A DNA stretch of 64,000 nt, taken from contig JAUCEF010000013.1 in NCBI GenBank assembly GCA_033558025.1, forward strand, positions 3,465,001 to 3,529,000, written 5' to 3'. The position numbers and the translations under genes were made by a program. The stretch comes from Phytophthora sp. 'mugwort' (lineage: Eukaryota; Oomycota; Peronosporomycetes; Peronosporales; Peronosporaceae). A model generated the notes under the pieces. The model was not told the DNA's origin and made no database searches. It saw nothing but the letters and a program-made list of their open reading frames with translations. Shown piece after piece: positions 20,548 through 31,675 of the stretch; position 1 is the stretch's first letter; every line of letters begins with the position of its first letter.

Positions 20548-23500
20548 TTAGCTAGGGTTGATCCGGACGTGCATCTGTACGTGTCCCCCTGCAGATGATC
20601 GCGGAACCCAGAACAAAAGCGACCCGCCACCCGAACCAGGTAAACCTAGGAAGCCCGGGCGCCAACGGTCCAGATACAAGGTTTTGTCCTGCAATTCTGG
20701 AATTGTAGCTTCCCAAGTCACAGTTTCACCAGACCTCACTTTCACTTCTGCGTATTTATCTCCACCCGAATGAATTACCACCGTCACATCTTTGTCATCC
20801 ACACTTTCTAGGATTAGGCGGACGACACCGTCTCCCTTCTTCGTCCATGAACCATAACTTCCTACGAATGCCTCATCCATCGTCGTTAGACCGAGTGCAT
20901 CATAGAGTCGACCGTCGTCAATCTCACCGAGATAAGCGGTTGGCCCACAAATCGGTTGGACGAACTGGGACGCCATGTACGCGATGCCGGTCGGGTCAAA
21001 AGTCGACAAGACGACGAGCCCCATGTTGGCCACCTTCAACATATAGTCGTCCTCTGCCACATCCTTCCCCATATCCGTCGTCCCGGTATCAATAAGCTGA
21101 TCGACGATCACCCCAAACGTCTTTCGAAGCATATCGCGCGTCTCGAAGGCAGCAGTAAATGTCTTTTTGTCTAGGAGCTCCCCCATGCATAAGTTGGTAA
21201 CATCAGGGATGTCATTCATCACAACTAAAGACTTATAGACCTTCACACGAACGTCATTAGGCGATGCATCAGGGGTCGAGTTGCGGACGTCATTGACCTG
21301 GCGAACGACGCGATCAGTGAGGCGCTTGAGTTCATATCCACAGGTAGAATTCTTGTTGATCAGGTCTTGAAGATCGTCAACTGACGTGTTGTCTGTGCCG
21401 TTGAGCGCACCAGTGCCGGTGAGCAGCTTGAGCACGTTCTCACCTGTTGAAATGATCTCGTCGCCATTCGTGATAGCCTGTTTGACGATACCTTCCACGA
21501 TCACCAGTACAATATCAGCAAATTGAGCTTTCTTAGGCACGGGGAGACCAAGACAAGCACAGATCGCCACTGGGAGGTCGTAGACCACGACGTCTGTCTG
21601 GTAGGCTGCGGTGAGCAGTTCTGCTGTGTCACCTTGAGGCGCCGTTGTCTGTCGGTACCGAAGGTAATAAATGAGACCTCGAATCACGTTGACGACATTT
21701 GCAGCGCAGGTAACGGCCCATTTGGCAGTCTTGTATGCAGCGAGAATGTCTCCAAAGACACCTCCTGTAGCCGCATTAAGCGCGACAGCTACGACAGAGC
21801 CGATTTTGGTGAGTGCCTCAAGCACACAATCATCATTTTGTGGGATGCATTCCAATGAGCACTGGACCGGATACGACAGCGGGCATTGCGCCTGGCAATT
21901 TGTATCCGCTTTGCCATAACCCAACGGGCAAATGTTGTTGCTATCGAAATCTACAGACTTCCGATAGCAAGCGGTATCGTGGGGCTGTCCAATAGTCGGC
22001 CCCACCCAGTTGCGAATTGTCGCTGCATACGTGATACCGGATCCCGAACTCTCCTGTTTATCTGTGAGCAATAGATCTCTTGCAGATATCCTCGTCCAGA
22101 TCGCTCCGAGCTGGTCAACTTCGTCTGCGGCGCGTCCGTAAAATCCTGCGAGTTGAAATCCGTCGGGGGCTGTGGCGACGGCGTTGTCATCGGTTTTGGT
22201 CCCTCCTTCGATGGAATTCCCAGCGCTCGTAACAAACCTTAGGTAGAAAACTCGCGTGTGGCCATTTTTCTTCCCCCAATGGGCCTCCATCGACGTGATA
22301 TACTCTCCAGCACCGAGCGTGAGCGTATTATCTCCGCCCCCATCCCCGCCATGATTCATCGTCACTTCTACTGGAGTTCCGATCTGCAATGTAATTGCGT
22401 CCACACGCTTGGCGGATCGGATCGTAATGGAGCTTGCTGCCTGCGCAAACATGACCTCGTTAATATCCGAGAAGGCATTGCCGTGCGGCCCACCATAGAG
22501 AGCGCTGAGCACGATGTCTTCATCCGTCGCGTCCGTCGTCGCCGCACCACCCGAGGCTGGAGTGACTGGGTCATTAACAACGGCAACACTTGTCCACACT
22601 ACGCCCAGTAGATCAATTTCGTCTCCGTCACGACCAAAGAATCCACCCAGCTGATAGCCGTCTGGTGCTGTAACTGAGCCCTTTTCGTCGGTCTGAGTGC
22701 CTGCCGACACCGAGTTACCCGCACTCGTCCTGAAGTTAAGATAGAAGATGCGCGTGTGGCCTCTTTTCTGACCCCAATGTACCTCCATGGATGTGATGTA
22801 CTCATCAGCTCTAAGTTGGAGCGTGTATGGATCTCCGCCGGTTCCACCGTGCGTGAATGTTTGAGCTGTAGGCGCCGATACTTCCAACGTGAGACCATCA
22901 ATGCGCTTAGCACCGCGAACGGTGAGTGAAGCAATTGTTTGCCCCGACACGACTGCGGATTGATCGGAGAACTCGTTACCGTGAGGGCCTCCAAAGATTT
23001 CGCTTAGCCGTACCGCTGGGCCCGAAGCTTTAGGTGCCGAAGTGCTCGACAACTCCAACGTATTGATTGAGCCGGAACCTGCTGGACCAGGTGCAGCCGT
23101 ACTAGGAGATACCGACGAATCCAGTGAACCGGCTAATGTAACAGGAGCAGACACCGCTGTGTTGGTGTCTGCAGAAATGTCTGCTGGGGCCACTGTACCT
23201 GGAGCAATGTCGGCAGTAGTAACTCTCGACCAAATTGCGCCTAGTAGATCGATTTCATCGCCGTCACGACCAAAGAATCCCCCTAATTGATACCCCGGTG
23301 GAGCAGTCGCTGATCCTATCGAGTCTGTCTGTGTTCCTCCTGAGACTGTGTTGCCTGCGCTCGTGCCGAAACTGAGGTAGAAGATGCGGGTGTGGCCATT
23401 TTTCTTGCCCGAATGGGCCTCCATTGATGTGATGAACTCGCCTGTTGCAAGCGTGAGTGTATTTTCGGTTCCACCAGTTCCTCCATGAGTAAACGTTTGT

Positions 23501-23736
23501 GCTGTTGGTGCCGCTATTCCCAACGACACGCCGTCGACGCGGTCGCCTGCCCGGATGGTGACGAAGCTCACGGTTTGTCCGTATTCAACTGAGAATTGAT
23601 CGGAGAAGTCATTACCGTGAGGACCACCAAATGCCTCGCTTAGCTGAACGGCCTCGTTCGAAGCGACTCCGTGGACGACGAGGAGCACGGTGAAAACTAC
23701 TACTCGGAGAGCTGTCACTGTCAGCTGATGCAACAT
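20548..23736 (-). CDS. Secreted protein with three jacalin-like lectin domains
   Basis: A single ORF of 1062 residues starts at the ATG at 23736. Residues 1-25 are a signal peptide (hydrophobic VVVFTVLLVVHGVA). Three jacalin-type beta-prism repeats lie at about 30-172, 241-384 and 408-551. Each opens with a GGPHGN motif and closes near GFFGRDGDEIDLLG, the place of the GxxxD sugar-binding motif. In the third repeat this end reads GFYGRAADEVDQLG, so the motif glycine is changed. A Ser/Thr/Pro/Ala linker separates repeats 1 and 2. Residues about 575-640 are a Cys-rich cluster, and the last 400 residues are a helical domain I do not recognise, ending without a membrane anchor. It is probably an extracellular carbohydrate-binding protein of the cell wall or host interface. 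That role is inference. Confidence 0.85.
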   Translation of the reverse strand: MLHQLTVTALRVVVFTVLLVVHGVASNEAVQLSEAFGGPHGNDFSDQFSVEYGQTVSFVTIRAGDRVDGVSLGIAAPTAQTFTHGGTGGTENTLTLATGEFITSMEAHSGKKNGHTRIFYLSFGTSAGNTVSGGTQTDSIGSATAPPGYQLGGFFGRDGDEIDLLGAIWSRVTTADIAPGTVAPADISADTNTAVSAPVTLAGSLDSSVSPSTAAPGPAGSGSINTLELSSTSAPKASGPAVRLSEIFGGPHGNEFSDQSAVVSGQTIASLTVRGAKRIDGLTLEVSAPTAQTFTHGGTGGDPYTLQLRADEYITSMEVHWGQKRGHTRIFYLNFRTSAGNSVSAGTQTDEKGSVTAPDGYQLGGFFGRDGDEIDLLGVVWTSVAVVNDPVTPASGGAATTDATDEDIVLSALYGGPHGNAFSDINEVMFAQAASSITIRSAKRVDAITLQIGTPVEVTMNHGGDGGGDNTLTLGAGEYITSMEAHWGKKNGHTRVFYLRFVTSAGNSIEGGTKTDDNAVATAPDGFQLAGFYGRAADEVDQLGAIWTRISARDLLLTDKQESSGSGITYAATIRNWVGPTIGQPHDTACYRKSVDFDSNNICPLGYGKADTNCQAQCPLSYPVQCSLECIPQNDDCVLEALTKIGSVVAVALNAATGGVFGDILAAYKTAKWAVTCAANVVNVIRGLIYYLRYRQTTAPQGDTAELLTAAYQTDVVVYDLPVAICACLGLPVPKKAQFADIVLVIVEGIVKQAITNGDEIISTGENVLKLLTGTGALNGTDNTSVDDLQDLINKNSTCGYELKRLTDRVVRQVNDVRNSTPDASPNDVRVKVYKSLVVMNDIPDVTNLCMGELLDKKTFTAAFETRDMLRKTFGVIVDQLIDTGTTDMGKDVAEDDYMLKVANMGLVVLSTFDPTGIAYMASQFVQPICGPTAYLGEIDDGRLYDALGLTTMDEAFVGSYGSWTKKGDGVVRLILESVDDKDVTVVIHSGGDKYAEVKVRSGETVTWEATIPELQDKTLYLDRWRPGFLGLPGSGGGSLLFWVPRSSAGGHVQMHVRINPS

Positions 23737-24170
23737 GAGCGGGTATCAGTATGAGCGTGGACTCCGGCCTGTTCGTGACTGATACAGGCACGCTCCGTGT
23801 GCTTCGGAAGCCAGAAAAACTGAAGATGTTTGGTGTGCCTGCTTCCGTCTCACCATTTTGATCATACCATAATACTGATAGGATGGCGATCCACAATCAG
23901 TGCGGATGACGGACGCTTCAATGTCGGGAGCCATCGGCTTTTGCACCGCTATAAACAAATAACCGATGATAATCTATCGAAATTTGACATAAATTTAGGT
24001 CAAAATCACTTCTTAGAACTGCTCTCTTTTAGAGTTTAATATGGTCCACCCTGCCGAAAACGAGTGTGCCGTCACTTCCATGTCGTCTGGTTGTTAGATG
24101 TGTACGACTTGGCCTCTGTAACTTAGTTAACCCTTTTGGCACCACGTTTTTGCTTCAATTTATCCGTTAC
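23737..24170. other. Upstream region of the jacalin-like gene
   Basis: No supported gene. It should hold the jacalin-like promoter and runs into the nested transposon block at 24171. Confidence 0.4.
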
Positions 24171-24222
24171 AGCAACCATAATACGACACTACGACAAGAA
24201 ATACAGCAATTTCTAGCGCCTA

Positions 24223-25976
24223 CTGAATTTCCTTAGTCAAAGGGCACCCCCATTACAACGTGAGCAGAAAAAACGCACAGATTTGAAAATCATGGATTTA
24301 AACAGAGCCCGCGTTATTACCATTTAGCTGCTGAACGCTAGCCCCCAGTCATCGCCTACATCCTCAGCTACCTGAAGAGCCTTTAGTCTCGTTACTAGTC
24401 CCGTGATATCAGCCTCCTGCACTATTCCGTCTTCTGGGGCGAACTCCCGTGTACCAGTTGGTATGGCCAGTTCTTAAAGCCACTTGCCAGCGTAGCAGTC
24501 GATAGATTCTCCCACGCTTTCGTGAGCCACGACATCAGTTTGCTCGCGAGGCTGCATTAAGCTTGAACTTTGCTTGAACACCGCTCTTTTGGTGAGATCT
24601 CAGCTGGAGCTGCAGATTCTCCACCCAAAGTGACCTCAGTTCGAGCTTAAATGGCTTCATCCAGGCGATACCCGCAGGCTGACACGACGAAGTGTAGCCT
24701 GGAGGGAGTTTTAGCAGTACGACGTTGATGCCCACCCACCCCCCCCACGCGCGCCGCGTACGCTTTAACGGCAGGGGTCCAATGACCGCCAAAATCATCC
24801 CAGAGCAGCAGGATTTTTTCTCTTAAGCTGTCTCTGGAACTAAAATGATGCCGCAGAAATGTTATCGATAAGCTCGCGTTCCACCAGCCCTTAGCATTGG
24901 CGTAAATTTGAAATTCGTACTTCTCCATCAATGGGGTCACTTTTCTCCGTAATCCTCTGCCAAAGCCATTCCGCTTTTTGTGGTTGAAAACCTCGGTATT
25001 CTGGTACCGTTGAGGGGGGGGGGGCTGTTTAAGAAACAGCGAAGGGGTCTTTCGATTCCCGTGCATGTCGGCTAATAGCATAACAGTCATGCGCTTTTTC
25101 TCAGCTCCAGCATTGTGCACCCACACTGTGCGAGTACCTCTCTCGTCATAGGTACGCGATGGCAGGTACTCGTAGTTCATTGCCGTCTGATCCGCGTTAT
25201 GTATCTCCACAATTCCTTCGATCTCGATGATATCAAGCACATCCAAACGAAATTGGTCAGCAGCTTAATTTGAATCAGCAGGTGTGTTCTGGCCGATTCT
25301 GGTCGTGCACCGCAGCGATAAAGATATTTCGCTAAAAAGCACTTCCTCCAACTATCTGAAGCTGAAAAACTGCCTTTAGGGATCATTGCATTCTGTGCTA
25401 TCTCTTTTGATTCGTATTCTAGCATCAAAGGTGATACTGGGACGCCTTCACGGCGGAGATCGCGAACCCAGTGAGCAATCAGGTCTTCATCATCCTCTCC
25501 TAGCACAATAGACAGCCCTTTATCACGATTCTTCAGCATCTTTCCTTTGCCAATCGTCACTGCAGAGAAAATCGTTTGCTCTTTCTCAACCCCTTTGTAT
25601 ATTTGTCGCTTTTTGTTTTTCGTCTGAGCTGCAGTGAGGACGGAATAGAACTTGGGGAGCGTGGATTTCATTCCGGCGTTCCGGTAAGTCTTGATTATGT
25701 GCGCCTTCTTCTCGTTGCTGATATTATCCCGCTGAAATTCGCTCGGTTTCCTGCAGACGCCCTTAATGCTGGTCCTCCCCTTTGGCGGGGCCTTCTTCTT
25801 CGCATTTTTGGCAATAGCTCGCCGTCCAGCATTTTGTAAGAGCCGGAAGCTTCAGTGTTTATACACATGCGCCCTTTGACAAATGATCATCCTACTCTCC
25901 CAATGCGCCAGTTCTATTGGCTACTTCAACTCTCTCGCGATGTGCAGGGGGGTGCCCTTTGACTAAGGAAATTCGG
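24223..25976 (-). mobile_element. pogo/Tigger-like DNA transposon with terminal repeats and TA duplication
   Basis: The left end (24223-24251) and the inverse of the right end (25948-25976) are identical over 29 bp except for one base. They contain tttccttagtcaaagggcac and end in a C run. Both ends are bordered by TA (24221-24222 and 25977-25978), as expected for a Tc1/mariner-superfamily insertion. The transposase lies inside on the minus strand. Confidence 0.9.
24535..25834 (-). pseudogene. pogo-like DDE transposase, broken
   Basis: From about 25834 the frame gives a basic N-terminal part with KPSEFQRDNISNEKKAHI and MKSTLPKFYSV, then VLGEDDEDLIAHWVRDLRRE, in the place of the CENP-B-type DNA-binding region. 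A frameshift near 25250 leads into the catalytic part: IHNADQTAMNYEYLPSRT (first Asp) and LLLWDDFGGHWTPAVKAYA (second Asp). A further frameshift in a C/G run near 24740 leads to LKLPPGYTSSCQPAGIAWMK, where the third Asp, normally in QPADIAW, reads Gly. With two frameshifts and a lost catalytic acid it cannot be active. No in-frame ATG is seen at the extreme start. Confidence 0.85.
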
Positions 25977-26196
25977 TAAAGCAACCATAAAACAGCTGGA
26001 TGCACGGTAATTTATTAGGAGAAAGCGTAAATTACGTGGAAACGTCGTCTTCGTCACCAGTCATCTCTAAATTTAGTGATAAGTATGACACACCAAATGC
26101 ATACACTGCACACAGATGTGTGTACAACGCACGACCCGACGTGCCACATGCTGCACACTTGATAAATTTCCGCAAAGATCCTGTAGTGCCGCAAGA

Positions 26197-26376
26197 ATGG
26201 ACAAGAGAACGCTGTCACGGGAGCTGGTACGCGCAAAACTCGACGAGCTCGCTGACATGAAGAACAAACTGGAGAAGATGACCGTGAATCTCGAGAAGAT
26301 ATTAAAATTTCAGCTGGGGTTGCTGTCTGTCATAGAAGAGAACGAAGAAGGCAGCTACTCATTGGCAGCAGCCTAG
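26197..26376 (+). CDS. Small coiled-coil ORF, uncertain
   Basis: A 59-residue frame from the ATG at 26197 is rich in charged heptads (KLDELADMKNKLEKMTVNL) and would form a short coiled coil. No family is recognised. It lies tail-to-tail with the Ulp1-like remnant and just outside the pogo element. It could be an accessory ORF of the host element or chance. Confidence 0.25.
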   Translation: MDKRTLSRELVRAKLDELADMKNKLEKMTVNLEKILKFQLGLLSVIEENEEGSYSLAAA

Positions 26377-26559
26377 GGAGATGGAGACACTGCTCAAAAT
26401 GCTATGTATTTTGGAATGATGTTCGAGATGGCGATCAACAGACTGAACGGTTAGCAAAAAAAATGCAATAGAATGTCCTAATTCAGTTAGTTACTTGAGC
26501 TCGTCTTCCAGTTTCTTGTGGATCTTCCTTGTCGTATTAGCATCGGACTCGGACATTTG

Positions 26560-27793
26560 TCATTCCTGCGAATGATGCATGATAACCCACAACATCCGCA
26601 AACGCATTATCTTGACGTCATTCGTGGAGACATTGCAGTTTTCCTGCTCCTCATTCCCAGTAAGATAATTGTGTGCGTGGGCTATCACCAAGACGCCACA
26701 ACTGGCTCCGTCTGGTTGTTGTGAGTGTTCAAGCCACTCACGGGATCAATGAAAAAAAAGCTTGCTGCTGGGCATCGAGGCTTTGTGCCATCGCTCAATA
26801 AAACCAAGAAGCCCCTCTTCTCCTGTACTTTCATTGTCGGTCTCGTCCTTCGAGATTCCTTCCCACACCTCCTCCCTGTCATCGTGGTATTCATCATCAA
26901 TAAGAGGCTCGTACATGTAGACATGCGCGCACCACATTTCTCTTTATATCCTTACAAGTCAGCCGAACGATAATGATACCCCAGTGGTTCGCGTTTAAGT
27001 TCACAGAATGGATGACAAACTTAATGTCTGCTAGTGACGTCTTCGGTGTCGTTGGCCATCATACTGCCCATGCAAGTGACGACAGCCCGTAACAATTTTC
27101 CACCGAAGCTGCAATCGTTTCTAACAAAAATCAATGGTGCTATCATTCAGCCACCCTCAGCAGATTCCGCCCACAATGTTCTCAAACTGATCATTCCACC
27201 GCCAGACATCGTAGCAAATTCGGTGCGCAACCGACTAGACGTAAACTTAGAGATAACCGCGTTTGCAAGAACCCGATGACGATTGCGCGTGTCGTCCGCT
27301 GAAATGCCATTTGTCTTCATCCACTCTGCAAAAAGAGCTACATTCGAGTTGATCATTCGCCAATCTTGCTCCAGCCACTTTCGGGCTTCAAACCATGCTC
27401 TACCTTATTCTTAACTGCGTATAAGCCAACCAAAGAATGCACGTATTGGCTAGAAGCGATTGACAAAATTATAGTAACCATAATGTTAAAGCAACCATAG
27501 TAGAGCAACCATAACTGTAACGCAACTTTACCTGCTGAATTTCCAGAGCTTTGGACCGATTGACACGACGAGTCCAAGGACGATGCCACGCTTCTTCAGT
27601 GTGTAAACCAGCTCGTCGGGTTTGTTCCTCTCGTCATGGCAGTTGTTATTGCAGCTTGCATTGATCGCGTGAGATCCATTGGAATGACAAAGTTGTGCAT
27701 GTACTCTGCTGGACGGAAGGCTTCCCACTGACACTCGATTGTACGTTCTCGCAGGTAGGCGTCTTCTAGCTGGACTGGATATATCTCCATCAC
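26560..27793 (-). pseudogene. Ulp1-type (C48) cysteine protease region linked to the MULE
   Basis: The C-terminal part reads VNLNANHWGIIIV (about 26990-26950, catalytic His) and, after a frame change, YMYEPLIDDEYHDD, then HSQQPDGASCGVLVIAH (about 26740-26690), which has the oxyanion Gln and catalytic Cys of SUMO/ubiquitin-like proteases. It ends at 26560. A stop (about 26743-26745) and at least one frameshift disrupt it. Upstream pieces such as EDAYLRERTIECQWEAF (about 27770) and an 82-bp GT-AG intron at 27450-27531 suggest a multi-exon gene. It directly follows the MULE transposase on the same strand and may have been fused to it. Plant MULEs called Kaonashi carry similar protease genes, by established knowledge. 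Confidence 0.7.
27450..27531 (-). other. Intron built from repeated agcaaccata words
   Basis: On the minus strand the donor is gtaaag and the acceptor cttctag. Between them the word atggttgct occurs twice, with the related atggttact once, giving a degenerate tandem array of about 16-bp steps. Confidence 0.55.
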
Positions 27794-27820
27794 TCTACGA
27801 CACCCTTTATATTTGCGGCT

Positions 27821-30800
27821 TCATGCCCATATTACGAACTGATCTAGAGGGACAGAGAGACCACTTGGATACTTGTGGACTGCTAGACGATCTGGTCCCG
27901 ATGTAAGCTTCGTTTGACACAGCTGCTTGGTTTTGGATCGTGCTCTATCTCGACCCTTTGGCTTTGGGACCGTGATGATATCGACTTGGCGCACAGGTTT
28001 TGGTGGTAAATGCACGGAAGGGTCGTCGCCGACATCTTCTTTGCAGCTATTTATATCTGCATCTGGCTCAGAAGATTGGACGGACGCCGATACTTGCTCT
28101 TGCGGTGGTTCTAGTTTCATTTGAGCAGACTGCGTTGGTGGAGCTTCACCATCATCTTTACCGCCGTCCACTCATCCGCCAATTGCCGTTTCTAGCGCGT
28201 CCATTAGCTTGGCAGTCTCTATCGCATCTGCTGGATCTAAAATTGCCAGCACATCCTCACCTCTTCTTCTTTCATCATTATCATCTTCGTTATTCCGATC
28301 ACTGGTTAATCTGCTGGCATTAACAGACTCAGATTCCACCCGCTGGAGTCTACTTCAGCAGTTTCTTTCCAAGCGTTAAGCTCTTGGTAAAAAGCAACAC
28401 TCGACAAGTTGGATAGATGTTGAAGCAGAGGCTCAAGCATAGCTTTTCCGTATGAATACTTCTCAGCAGAAGAAAATACGACCTGGTTTGCTCGTTCATG
28501 TCGGTTCAGACGGACGTAGGCTACCTGTCTCGGTGCCTTGGACGAAGAGGGTTCATCATCATGGTCATCTAGCATCCTTTCTTTCGGCAACTTTAACTTG
28601 GACATGCGCACGATAGGTAGCAACGAATCAGCGGCAGACGCCAGTTCTCCATTGATTTTCATTGCTGCGGAGGTACTCCATCGTTCGTCAATCGAAATAG
28701 CAGGAAGGAACTCAAATCCATGGCCTTTGCGCGATACATACATAAGATGACGGCAGGGCAAGTGGTTACTTCTGTAGAACAAGCACATGCACGTCCAATC
28801 CGTATCGTGGCACTTAAAAGGTTGATTCGAGCTGTGCATTCCAAACTGAAACACTTGAGCGCTTCTCACAAGTTGCTGATACCATCAGATTCACATACCG
28901 TTCCCATTCCGTTTTCACCTTCTTCAGCACATTCGTTGACAATCTGGTGGCAACTGCTCGCAAATATCAAGGAACTGTTTTAGGCACCTGTGAGGAAGAG
29001 TGTTGCTTTCCGACCTCCGAAATAATCTGCTGTACTATCGTTACCTGATGCTGCAGCAACCAGCAATTGTCTTGTCAATTCTAGTCTTCAGTCCTAGCAG
29101 CATTTTCAACTGATTCCAGTTCGACTCGATACGGTTCGTAGTTGTGCTTCCCGCAGTAAACGTTTTCCACGAGAGAAGTTCGACCACATGCCACGACATG
29201 AATTCCAGTTTTGTCAAAGTAGGCGAAGAAGGCTTGTTTGTTGTTGATTTTGCAGTATCTTTTGAGCGCTTCAAAGCCAGCTTCATAAGCATCCTGCGTC
29301 GGGCTAATTAACACAACATAAAGATAGAATAGACACAGCCAAAGTGTTGTTCGCATAGCAACCAACCTGTGAAGGAGAGCTGTCATCAAGCTGAGAAGTT
29401 CTTCACGCTAGACGATCTTGACGTGAAACGTCGACCCTCATAACTTTTTCCAATAAGAGATGGCATGGAACTGACAGAGCAAAATGGTAGCTGTCGGAAA
29501 GCACTCTTCGAGAACCCGCCATTCCACGAAGTCTTTACCAATGACCACAGTTTCGACGCCGCGCCAACTCGGATTATTCTCTTTGAGGTATTCCAGAATA
29601 GTCGATATTTTCACAACCTGCTCGTTCAGGCATCTGAAGTCGGCAATCGGGAAACCTCTACCCGTGGCGGTAGTGACGACCAGGCTCCCTACAGGACAGT
29701 ATCGCAATGACAGGTTATTAATTATGGTTGCTATATGGCTAATAAGGTTGCTCTATAATAAAGTTACTATATCAAACCATACCCAAATGATACCCGAGGT
29801 TGTTCGTGCCATGCGTGAAGTCCATCGCTAGCGTCTCGCCCCACTTCTCAAACATCAGCTTCTGAACCTTGGTCTGCATGACGATGCCGCAAGTGATATC
29901 CATTTGGTCTTGTACAACCAGCACGTCATAACCATCAAGCTGGCGGAGGGCATGCAGCATGTCCTTCAGATGGTCTTCACCTGAATTCTGGCCCGTGATG
30001 CTGCGAATGAGATTGCACGTCTGCTGTGGTGGCACTTTGCAGTCTATAGCAACACATGAACCGCATAAAAATGGTTTAGCCGCACATCAAGACTAGCACA
30101 CATTCCACGTGCGTACCAATCCGAAAGTTAGCGATATGCGTGGAGCTCACACGGGCGTCAGCCAGCGTCTTCACGTCCTCACGTCATGGTCACCAAGTGG
30201 CAGCGTCTCGGTCGTCAAATAGGATGCGGATTGAGTATGCCCGGTTGGGTGTGAGTGCGTGCGATTCTATAGCTCAAACGCCCATTGCAAAATCAGTACT
30301 CACGTGTAAGAAAGTAACATTGAGTTCTCTGTGCGTACCTCGTTCCGTATCACGATCTCGTACGCATCCTTTCCAACCCGAGTGAGCGTTGGTGTTAGTC
30401 TTGGGGTGCACCGGCAGTATTGAAATTTTCGGTTTTAATGGCCTTTCGACCGAGATCCTTGGAAACGCCATGTGTGCAGCGGTAAGCCTTATGAGTCCAC
30501 TGAAAGTTCGTGTGCAATTGATCATCATGAGAGCTAGATTGCAGTAAAGTTGAAGCGTTACCATTATATTTAATGCGTACAATATCAGCAAAACATTCAA
30601 ACCTGTTGTATCGAGCCGTAGTTTCAGAACTCCGTACACGGAATTCGAGGTTGTACTTCCTCTTGTAATCCTTCAGCATGATCTCAAATCTTCCCAAGAC
30701 TCGATGACATCCGACGGAAATGATGGCATGACGTTTCCTATCTCGTCTCTCTCTCCGTGCCCATTGACTGCATGTCCTCGAGGTCCTTGCTCGCACGCTT

Positions 30801-30871
30801 TCGAGGTGTACATTCTGGATGCATCGGGTTGGAAACGACGCCGACTTCGCGAATGCTTTCCTCGTCTTCAT
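27821..30871 (-). pseudogene. Mutator-like (MULE) transposase with SWIM finger, broken
   Basis: Minus-strand pieces run in order. An N-terminal WRKY/FAR1-like part lies around 30700-30430 (NLEFRVRSSETTARYNRFEC, then CTHGVSKDLGRK). The MULE core has LAMDFTHGTNNLGYHLG (about 29850, first Asp), an intron at 29689-29783, then SLVVTTATGRGFPIADF and VVIGKDFVEWRVLEECFPTA (about 29560, second Asp) and LLCQFHAISYW. A SWIM zinc finger follows near 28780-28730 (CMCLFYRS...LPCRHLMYV), and a Pro/Lys-rich end at 27821. Frames change several times and stops occur between pieces, so the copy is inactive. Position and strand link it to the Ulp1-like region below it. Confidence 0.8.
29689..29783 (-). other. 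Intron of the MULE transposase
   Basis: Donor g/gtatgg and acceptor gtag/gg join YHLG to SLVVTT in frame, as in other MULE transposases. The 95-bp intron contains tatggttgct at 29723 and a second aaggttgct. Confidence 0.65.
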
Positions 30872-31675
30872 CCGACAACTCGACCAGCACCTCCAGCTTT
30901 CGTTTCTCTACGAAAGAGTGGTCCGGCTTTCTCTGCTTGGGTTGCTTGCGCACTGAAGATACATTCCACACAACAGTTAGCATCGATACCAATATATATA
31001 GTACCATCAAACACAAAACAACGAGACCTTACCGTCGGATCGAGAACATTCCGTGTCTGCTTCAGCGGCCTCCTCCTCCTCATCTTCCGTCGCCAAATCT
31101 GTTTTGTCCTCTTTATCTTCCGCCGTTAAATCGCCCCCCTCTCTTCCACCACGAAGTCTTCGCCACGGTCATTGTCCTTTTCGATGCCAAGGCGTGACCA
31201 GCATATAGTTTAACTCGCTCTTGTTTTCCCGCAAGCACCGTCCTGGAATTAGCACTCATTCGAATAATTAGGTATTCTGGCCTGTCGACGTGTTATCAGC
31301 AGACGCATGCTTACCGTGCGCAGCGGACCCACTGCTGTCCTCATGCTTCTCCTTCATCTCTTGCTACGCGTCGCGTCGCGCTGATCCGTGCTGCGTGCAA
31401 TCCCCCCCTCTCGATCGCGTTTTCCGAAATGAAAGGCTCTTGTTAGTCGTACTTAATGAGTATGTATTTTACTTCGATTTTCGTATCTAAGAGGAAAGAA
31501 GAATTTAGAGTTTTAAATTAAACGCGGCATTTTTGAAAACACCTTAGAGCATCTTCACCAGTGCGGCTATTCTATCCTGCGCATAACTACAAAAATGAGG
31601 CACAGCTATTTTAGTTAGCAGCGTAGCACGTGCACTTCCACCAACACTGCTATTTTTTTTCCAACAACTGGTGAG

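Noticed and set aside
22599..22994. Minus-strand frame inside the jacalin-like gene
   Set aside because: Alternative frame of the lectin repeats, which carry the recognisable motifs in the other frame.
26725..26973. Plus-strand frame with a hydrophobic segment, possible small membrane protein
   Set aside because: It is antisense to the better supported Ulp1-like region with visible catalytic motifs.
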